Positions 56,383 through 64,000 of a stretch of DNA of 64,000 nucleotides are shown here, piece by piece. Both the position numbers and the translations under genes were made by a program. The stretch comes from Parelaphostrongylus tenuis (Eukaryota > Nematoda > Chromadorea > Rhabditida > Metastrongylidae), in contig JAHQIW010002276.1 in the NCBI GenBank assembly GCA_019055375.1, forward strand, positions 1 to 64,000, given 5' to 3'. Under the pieces are notes generated by a model. That model worked only from the letters and a program-made list of their open reading frames with translations, made no database searches and had not been told where the DNA came from. How positions within the stretch are numbered: the stretch's first letter is position 1; the number at the start of each line of letters is the position of its first letter.

Positions 56383-57140
56383 TTATGGTAAGTGGAAACA
56401 AATGAAAAAACGACTCTATTCGTTGAACAAGAACTTTCAGTAAGAACGGTAGTAATAATTCGAAAAACTCAAATTTCTAGCTAGTGCGTTACATGTTCGT
56501 TTTCTGTTACAGCCTTTTATAACGCTGTAGTAAAAGAAATTGTACTTTCCAGACGCATATTACAGAACTGTTTTCTGGAACCATAAGTCACCATTCAATG
56601 GCGCAAGTTTCCATAATTCCTACGCTGTGCATGTTTTCTAGAAAACCGGTTCCTCTGCAGAGTAGCAGGAAAAATGAGACTGAAATTCACACATGCCAGC
56701 ATTGTTTTTCAGCTAATATGTGGGCTGGACGTAAACAGGAAGAGGGGTGGAGTGAGTGGGGGAATGTTGGTCATGAATTCTGTATGGCGATCGATCAATC
56801 GCATTGACGCTTTACACATATGAAGCGAAATTCTTGTTATTTAATTCAAAAATTTTCGTCCTCTTCGAAAAAAATTCTATGTAAAACGTATGACTCTAAT
56901 ACTTCAAAATTTCCTCTATACGTTCATGTGCTTTTTGTGATCTCAGTGAGGTAACAGTTAAAGCGCGCGGCAAGCGTGAAACATAACTTTACTTTGAATG
57001 TTGCAACTTTACAAAAGATTCTATTCAAGAAAGGAGTGCTCCTCGCATTAATTGAATTTTTAAGCTTTGGAATTGCTGCGAACACTTTTATCGAAGTTCA
57101 TGTCCAGCTAAAAGGATTTTTTTCAGTCATTTCCGGATAG
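56383..57140. mobile_element. Family A terminal-inverted-repeat element, full copy
   Basis: The left end (GGAAACAAATGAAAAAACGA, GTTGAACAAGAACTTTCAG) and right end (AAGTTCATGTCCAGCTAAAA, CAGTCATTTCCGG) are inverted. The interior is collinear with 2,540-2,930 (GATTCCAACGCTGTGC versus AATTCCTACGCTGTGC; TGTGGGCTGGA versus TATGGGCCGGA). No transposase frame. Confidence 0.7.
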
Positions 57141-57239
57141 CATATAGGAATTACTTCCTTGTCCGTTCAGCTACTTTCCATAAATATCCTTCACCACTTA
57201 AGCCAAGAAGTTTTATGTAAAAAGAGCAAAACGTTTGCA

Positions 57240-57440
57240 GACCATCATAAGGCTACAGATCGTAAAAGATGTGTGAAAGAGAGCAATCTTGAATCAATAT
57301 CCTTGGCAAATGTTTTGTCTGCCTTTAGATAGAGACAATAAATTGCACTCAATCCCTTTCCGCGAAAAAATGGCGATGAGGAGATCGGTGACGAAGCTGA
57401 TAGCATCATAGAAAGCAGTGCACTCGCCACATATATTGAC
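57240..57440. other. Ambiguous short frames on both strands
   Basis: Plus frames after a TTTGCAG (57,240) and ending at TAG codons (57,333; 57,446) include NGDEEIGDEADSIIESS. A minus frame of 61 codons overlaps. No splice or frame solution links them. Confidence 0.15.
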
Positions 57441-57649
57441 TTTTAGGTAGTGATTAGAGCGAGAACATTTAGCACAGAAGATGAGAGATAATCCATGAGT
57501 CCCTAAGAGAAAAATGGACGATGAAAAAAAGGGATTTCTACGGACTGCTTATTACCGATCTTACACCATTGTGCACCTACTAAATACTGATGCACGTAGG
57601 TGCAAGCACGACTGTCGGACCAATTTTTTGCAGACTTTAATAAAGGTGT

Positions 57650-58078
57650 TGGTAGACAAGCTCTAGGAAGGAGTATGCCTGGATCAATATTTCGAATAAA
57701 GGAGCTCGATCATCATAAAAGTATAGAATCAGATTGTGCACTCTCTCGAAAAGCGTATTCCACACTGCTCACTATCCGATCATTGAACAAGCACTGTCTT
57801 TGAAGGTTCACCCTCGAAAGTTGTCGATTGACCTAAGTGTGGGTCAATTTGATGATCCATAGACCCGAAGAAGGTTTATCGCCGATAATGAGGAATTCTT
57901 GCACTGTATTGGGCATCAAGCAAATATTACTGAAGAGACAATCAGTGAGTGGTCAGAGAAAGTGCTGTTACTCAGAAACCTACCCTACTCTTTGATGACG
58001 ACTAGAGGCATCTGGGGAGACGTAATTCTCAGGTGCAAAAAAATAGACTTCTATGAATTGTACATGTCCGAGGTTTAG
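57650..58078 (+). pseudogene. Possible pogo/Tigger (CENP-B-type) transposase relic
   Basis: One frame, broken by a single TAG near 57,861, reads HTAHYPIIEQALSLKVHPRK and later FIADNEEFLHCIGHQANITE then ETISEWSEKVLLL, ending at TAG near 58,078. The P-x-x-E-x-A-L and EETISEW spacing recalls pogo-type transposases. Weak and incomplete. Confidence 0.3.
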
Positions 58079-58084
58079 GAGCTG

Positions 58085-59700
58085 ATTGTGGAACAGACAA
58101 ATGTCTGTGGCGATCAGAAAAATGATAAGTGATAAAAGACTCTTTCATTCTAGCAGATAAGCAGCAAAATTATGCAATATGACTCGGGAATGTGTTCATT
58201 TACTGAAGATGGTGTCTCTCTTCAAAAATATTGGTAGGAGAAAACTTATTGGTAGGACACATGAGCTTTCTTCCTTCTGGAAATGCCTTTATATAAGCCT
58301 CCTCGGTAATATACAGTCTATTTGTCACAAATTATACAAATCCTCTCATCCAAAGTTTACTTTATAACTGCTAACAGAATCCACTGTGAAGTTGAAGCAA
58401 GGGGTTGACTGTACCGAGGGAGAAGCGTCCTTTCTCTTCGTTGGTATAGCTTACTAAGAGGTCCTTTCTATAAACCAAGTTCATAAACAATTTTTCCATT
58501 TCTCAACTTTTCGAGTGACTACTAATCAACTAACGGAAAAGGAGGAAGTACTGAATGTTGATTTTGAGAAGTGCAAATTCTACTCAGGAAGGCTAAATTG
58601 CTGACCGCTGGTGATTAATGATCAAAGGTGATTTGAAGTTGACTGATGCTGATTGGTATATGTTGTTATTAGTAGATATTTTGAGCAAAAGAATTAAATG
58701 GGCAGATTCAGTGATATAAATGTTTTCCAAGGATGTAGCCCCTAATTCAAGTATACAAACTCTTTGAACGCTACTCAGACTGCGCACCAAAAATAGCTCC
58801 ACGTAAGTTCTTTTTTAAGTCGTACACTCCTGAAAATGTGTATTTACATTGAACTCTTACAGCATCGTCGCGGGAAATGTGACAAAAGATTTGAAAAAGT
58901 GTTACTCCTCCAAGAATGTTCAATCATGAAAATTAGGGATTTTTGAGACAACTGAGAGTTCTTTCCGTAAAAATACGTCTATATAAATCTCACTAGTAAT
59001 AATTTATTTTTCCGCAGTGATAAAGATCGCTTTGAATCAATATTTAACTAAGCAGTACTAAGAGATCTATCTTGAAATAGGAACAACGCTCTTTTAACAT
59101 AAAACGCAATCTTATTGCTGTTAGTATGATGTACTATGAAGGTCTTTTTACAAACCAAGCTCAGAATTAAAGTGTGCATTTCCCAGACTACCGAAGTCTA
59201 CTGAAAACATGTATAAAGACTAAACAAATGTTATGTAAAAACTGGAAGTTGCTCCCTTCCACAACGATAAGGCTTTTTCATCAAAACACAAGAAATTTTT
59301 TGACACATGAATGTTTTTTATACTTAATAGAAACTTACTCAGAAGTCCCTTCTGTAAGGTTTAATCGCGGTATTGCCCCCTCAGAACCTCAGTTTACCAA
59401 ATGAACTCTCATGTCTCTATTACAGCGGTGCTAACGACGATGATGCTCGCGGTGTGTGGGTTGTTTTTAGCTCACGCTCTTGTCAAGAGTTAAAAGAGGT
59501 TATTTATGATGCCAACAAAAGTAGTATACTAAGTTTTTTGTGTTGAGTGTGAAAGCGTTTGACTAAGTGGAATACGAGTAAATATGGTCTTCCTAGGTTT
59601 GAAGAGGACGAAGCCTGAAACGTCAGCAAATGTTGTACTGAATGAACCTGATTAACAAATTCTCATCCGATTATCAAAGAAGTAATCGATAGTTTGATCT
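58085..59700. other. No recognised feature
   Basis: AT-rich, short frames only. Confidence 0.3.
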
Positions 59701-59716
59701 ATATCGACGTTAATAG

Positions 59717-59953
59717 TCAGCTAGTTCTAATTGTACCTAAATTTATGTAATCTCCGTCTCTACCATTACGACAAATCATGCAATTTTCTCTTTTACACAG
59801 ACGGTCATATTGGAGATTCCGAAACGTCTGGTGATGTAAAGTGGAATGTGCGGAATTTTCCAAATAGAAAAAAGTGCTGGTTGGAACTCTTCTATTTCCA
59901 TATGGTTTGCTGACTAGTGTTTTGTCGACATCTCTTAATACTGATGGCCTCAA
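59717..59953 (-). pseudogene. Possible Penelope-like element zinc-finger-type fragment
   Basis: The minus frame contains DRLCKRENCMICRNGRDGDY, like the C-x5-C-x2-C...GD motif just before the GIY-YIG domain of nematode Penelope-like elements. Only this piece was found. It would precede a domain like that at 55,080 but lies on the other strand. Confidence 0.35.
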
Positions 59954-60150
59954 TTAGTTTGTTGTGAACGTTTACCCAGGACACACAAGCATCACGGTGA
60001 CGAATCTAAGATGGTAATGACAAATCTTGGGGTACAAATGAAGAACATTGACATGGGAATCCTTTGAAACTTTTCGCATTACTTCAAGAATTTCATTAAT
60101 GAACAGAAAGATAGAATGGCTGACTATCACAAGTGATGTGGCACTATATT

Positions 60151-60365
60151 TTACATTAATTTCCTAACATAAATGGGGTTCATGGCTCTTAGTGTGTGTG
60201 ATAAACGTTGATCTTTCCAATACGAGGGGTAAACTGGTGAGTACTCTTTAGCTAAACATCCGGACTGATTTTGAATGAGATTCTCACTAAACTTCAAAAA
60301 TTTGAGCTGAGTATTTATACGGCATGATACGGCACATCCAAGCTCTGAATAAAGCAAGGTCGCTA
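60151..60365 (-). other. Unidentified exon-like minus frame
   Basis: A 75-codon frame with a protein-like stretch including AKEYSPVYPSYWKDQRLSHT, after an ATTTTAG acceptor-like site and ending TAA. There is no family match and no phase partner. Confidence 0.25.
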
Positions 60366-60874
60366 AAATATTAAACATCTTATCAGAAGAACGAGAGTGA
60401 CTTCAAACTGACTCAAAAAAGAGAGCTTGTTAATCATTATTGAAAATTTTTATTAAGTTGAAGAGGTACCTAATCTTTCAAATTAAGTGTTTTTTTGGTA
60501 CCTTATCAGTCAGCGTATCTACCGAAGCAAAATAGTCACAGTGGAAAGATAACGGCACAAAAGGAGAAGCATCCATGTGGGAGTTCAAAATCAACTAAGT
60601 CCACAAATCAGCAACAAACGATTGGAAAGTGAACGATAATCGCGTCGACAAATATGAAAGGTGACAGTCACGTTTAGATTTATGACATGATTTGATCGAT
60701 TGCACGACACTTTTTGAAAATAGACGTTTGACACCTTGAACAGGTTCTTGTGGATACCGTACCAATTCAAGATAAACTTTACTAGTTTTTGAACCTAAAT
60801 ATTCATGGCAAGGAGGAAAAGGTTTACTATATCGCTATCATAAAATTCTAGATCTTTGAAGGATGGGAATCTGT

Positions 60875-61496
60875 TCAGGAAGATTTTGACCTCCACTTGA
60901 TTTTTAAAACATTTTTTGAACAAGAAATCGCCGAGAATCTTGGAGGAATGGTAATCGGTAAGTGAAAGGTTGAGAGAAGGGCTCGTTGCGACTGCGTTTC
61001 ACCAACCACTTTGTTCAGTCTCTGTGGTATCGGTTGCATGACGATTGTACCACTAAACCGATCATTACCGCTTATCATAGGTGGATCACTTTTCGTTTCA
61101 AGACACAATACGGTCGCGAAGGACCGTCTCTGGTTACGCAAAAGAAGCGGCGATATGACTGATTGCATTTGAATAAGCAGCACCGATTTTTTGATCTGCT
61201 TGCACCTCCTCATGCTTCTCATTTGCTCCAAAACTGTTAGCATGTCTAGGCTGAGTTTCCCTGCAAATTTTCAAAGAGTGGTCTTCTATTTGCTTCTACT
61301 ATACCCCTCAATTCATAGCCGTCATCAACAGAAGAACGTCCGCGGTACCTAAATCTTTAAGGTCAAAGTCGCCATGATGAAATTGTGCAATTATTAGAAC
61401 TTTCTTAGTCCCATTTCCCACTACGCTTTCAACTCCTTACGTTACGCCCGTATTTGATTTCGTACAATTAGTTTGCCGAAGCTGCTGTCTTGGCAA
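60875..61496 (-). CDS. 3' exons of an unidentified gene (two alternative ends)
   Basis: 61,496-61,446 (acceptor GTTTTAG, donor GTAACG) encodes CQDSSSFGKLIVRNQIR and ends in phase 2. 61,348 (acceptor AGATTTAG) starts in phase 2 and encodes YRGRSSVDDGYELRG. From there, reading on gives IVEANRRPLFENLQGNSA and a TAG at 61,246. Alternatively, a 44-base intron (GTATAG ... TTTGCAG, to 61,258) would lead in phase into a 369-base frame down to 60,875. A third frame here is also open for 40 codons. The family is unknown and upstream exons were not located. Confidence 0.35.
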
Positions 61497-61499
61497 CTA

Positions 61500-62240
61500 A
61501 AACCCTGACCTTTAAAATTTGTTAGTAGCAAAGACATAGTATAACAACACAATTTTCATTGCAATTCATTTTTACGGAAAGAAATAGCATAAAATAAGCT
61601 CTGCCCATGATACATAGCACTTGAGAAAAATTGTCGTCGAAACATGGAAAGAGGAATCAAATTAGAGATCCAACATTATTTTCCGAGCATCCTAAGACGA
61701 GCTGCCAGCTTTCTTAGTTCGATTACGTAATCAGTGCTCAATGTCTTCTAATTTTGACCAGATTCTCTTTGTCCTCTCAAAGCAACAAGCAAAAAGAAAT
61801 CTCTTGCGTGGTGCTCATGGTTCCCAGTGGATCATTCTAGTTGGATCGAAATTCGCTAAATTCTTAATTATATCAAACTAAAGTGGAAGAGAAATCAATG
61901 GACATTATGCACAGTAAAGTAAATCGAGCTGTTCATCTTACCACTATTTACTTATTAGAAGTTCTACTATTTAAATCTCGTCTTCAATTGCGTGTAAACC
62001 AAATTTCACGAGTTCTTTAACTGGATCGAAGTAAACAGTATAACAAACCATCATATCCAGTAATCCCATGACTTCTTCCCCATTTCTGCACTTTCGTTAA
62101 TTCAGTTGTCATTCACTTAGAGTAATTGATCAATCGACATATAATCACTATGATGAATATACAATGATATGTAAGCATTTGCTGGACAAAGACTGAATGC
62201 TTTCCTCTTAGAAAGAATGATGCTCGTAATCGAAAAAGTC
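61500..62240. other. No firm feature
   Basis: Minus-strand scraps near 61,680-61,800 (VIELRKLAARLRMLGK) look protein-like but have stops and no splice chain. Confidence 0.25.
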
Positions 62241-62249
62241 CAGGAGGTC

Positions 62250-62964
62250 ACTTTCGAGGTGGTTATACTCTTTGAATTTTTTCTACCACGGATGCTACTT
62301 CAGGTGGTCAAAGAACTGGTAATTCGATGGACAAAGTATACTGGACGTAATATAGTGGTTTAGGCAGTCTCCAAAATGTGGGAAGTCGACTTTGCAATGA
62401 GTGTTGTCTTGGAAAAGGATGACAATGTGATGTTTCGGACGTTCCTCTCGCACTACTGTGGCCAAAATCCGGTGTTGTTAGCTGTCGCAGACGTTGGCAT
62501 TGATTGTCGCTTTTTGTCAAGCAGTTACCATTATAACATGCTCTGCCATTCTCAGAAAACCAAAGGCATAATCTACCGAGCATAGAGCGTGGGCCTTGAT
62601 TGAGCTCGCGGGCCTTCATCGCAAGGCACCAGTAGGCGTGGTGCGTATTGTTCTCGTAGTAGATTCAGGACTCATCTCCAGTGATGATCGACTTGGGAAA
62701 ATCTTGCCTGTGCGATCGTAGCAGAAGATTTTTGCAGATGGTCACACGCGTGGCGCGGTCGTAATCAGTCAATGAAAGAGGTGTCCATACAGACATCATT
62801 TTGAGGTATCCCATTTCATTTAGATGGTGAGCGATGATGTCAAGGCGGTATTCAAGTGTCTGCCTAAAGCTACCAGAACATTCTCCAGCATACCACGGTG
62901 TTTTAGCTATAATCAAATTTAAATTGAATGGATCCATAGTACAGAAGAAATTCCTAAGCAACAC
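62250..62964 (-). pseudogene. mariner transposase pseudogene
   Basis: The minus frame from 62,964 contains RLDIIAHHLNEMGYLKMMSV, WTPLSLTDYDRATRV and SIITGDES, the conserved W-V-P-H-x-L and I-T-G-D-E region with the first catalytic Asp. It stops right after GDES, then continues in shifted frames with GPRSMLGRLCLWFSENGR (the P-K-x-M-L-x-V-W-W region) and a last piece ending FFDHLK. At least one stop and two frameshifts; the N-terminal HTH part is missing. Non-functional. Confidence 0.7.
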
Positions 62965-62969
62965 AATAG

Positions 62970-64000
62970 AAACTTCATATCACAAAAAATCGATGAATGT
63001 CTTCTATTTAGTTGGATTTGATTAAGAGCTTTTACGAAGGAAGTGTCAAAATAGCTTTGTTTTTATTATGATTAATATTAAAATAAGGTCAGCGAAGTAT
63101 TTCCAAATTTCAATTGCATCTCACTTTACTCGTTTCCTGCTTGCGGAACACTTACTACAGGCCAACATTACAAAAGCTCGAATTTTTATCATTAATATTT
63201 TTAATAATAGATTCGTTTTCGTACAATATGCCAGTTCTTCCTTGGAACTCTTTTTACTATGCAGGTTATTTCGGGGATAAAAGGAGAGACTATTCGTCAT
63301 AAATTATCGTGACATTTGTGTTGTCGAAAGCGGAAACGCAAACATGTTATTGACTTGCCATTTCGTTCACAGTGGTGTACGAGAGCATCTAGGTATTACT
63401 ACTCGGTATTTAGTAGCTCAACGATTTACTGAATAGGAAAAAAGACGCGCTTCTTCCGTGCGAAGTGCTTATCAAACTTTGTAGACCTATGCGTTTGATT
63501 TGAAATTAATGAGTTTTTCTATAGAGATTCATTATGCGTATAGTTGATTGTGATAATCTCAGAGCAGAACATTACACTCAAAGCAATGGAATGGCAATGA
63601 TGTCACTCTTTCCCGACAACCGGTTGTCAATGAATTTCGCTATTCTTGTCATGAATTACGAAATATAATTCCAAGCCTTGCATGACACTTTCATTCGAAC
63701 TTACAAACTGTTTCGGATCAACTTACATTCCGTTCGCAGCGTAAGCTGCAGGAGAAACTAGGATTTTTGATAATTATTTTCCGTCATTGGATAAGATTCT
63801 ATGAGAGGAGTGATGATCAAGAAATATTCGAATAAGGGAAACGTTTTCACAGTAGCACAAACGAAGGCAAAATCTTGCAACTGGCAACTTCGTGCAGCAA
63901 CAGCGAAGTCTGTTAATTAGAAAAAGAGACTAGGCAACTTTATGGGACCTTCAAGACTCTATGGTAGTCTTCTGACATTTAGAAAATGAAAGACTATTAC
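62970..64000. other. No recognised feature
   Basis: Short AT-rich frames to the window edge. Nothing supported. Confidence 0.35.

Overview
This is nuclear DNA from a nematode, most likely a strongylid (clade V, hookworm-like) worm. The base composition is AT-rich. Real coding sequence is broken into short exons with TTTCAG-type acceptors and GTAAG/GTGAG-type donors, and some introns are only 45-60 bases long. A splice acceptor sits 7 bases before one start codon, as expected for spliced-leader trans-splicing. The window is crowded with a tRNA-derived SINE, several inverted-repeat (MITE-like) families and decayed mariner, BEL/Pao and Penelope-like sequences. No bacterial, organellar or CRISPR-like features are seen. 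All exon models were read by eye from splice signals and phase. Family calls rest on remembered motifs, not on a search.

Layout. 1-1,000 (-): end of a BEL/Pao-type retroelement with an env-like reading frame. 1,580-3,080: copies of a 0.7 kb terminal-inverted-repeat element. 4,070-5,900 and 9,880-11,225: two direct copies of a complex repeat block carrying tRNA-like sequences. They flank a decayed multi-exon UNC-18/STXBP (Sec1/Munc18) pseudogene at 7,565-9,595. 14,030-16,620: three phase-compatible exons of an unidentified gene, overlapping an inverted-repeat element. 16,800-29,000: mainly SINEs, microsatellite, long palindromes and unrecognised sequence.

30,973-43,219 (+): the main novelty. 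This is a gene of at least 21 exons, almost all with matching splice phases. It encodes a predicted secreted protein of roughly 920-990 residues: signal peptide, a dermatopontin-like cysteine-bearing N-terminal region, a very long Ser/Thr- and Lys/Arg-rich linker, and a C-terminal CCP-type cysteine module. 44,487-51,805 (-): a complete nine-exon ethanolamine kinase gene (337 residues), convergent with the secreted-protein gene. Its introns hold a mariner fragment and a foldback element.

51,800-64,000: SINE, Penelope-like GIY-YIG fragment, another 0.7 kb inverted-repeat element, possible pogo/Tigger and certain mariner relics, and several unassigned exon-like frames on the minus strand (54.3-54.6, 60.2-60.4 and 60.9-61.5 kb). 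The two intact genes have no evident common pathway: one makes a probable extracellular matrix or cuticle-type protein, the other acts in phosphatidylethanolamine synthesis.
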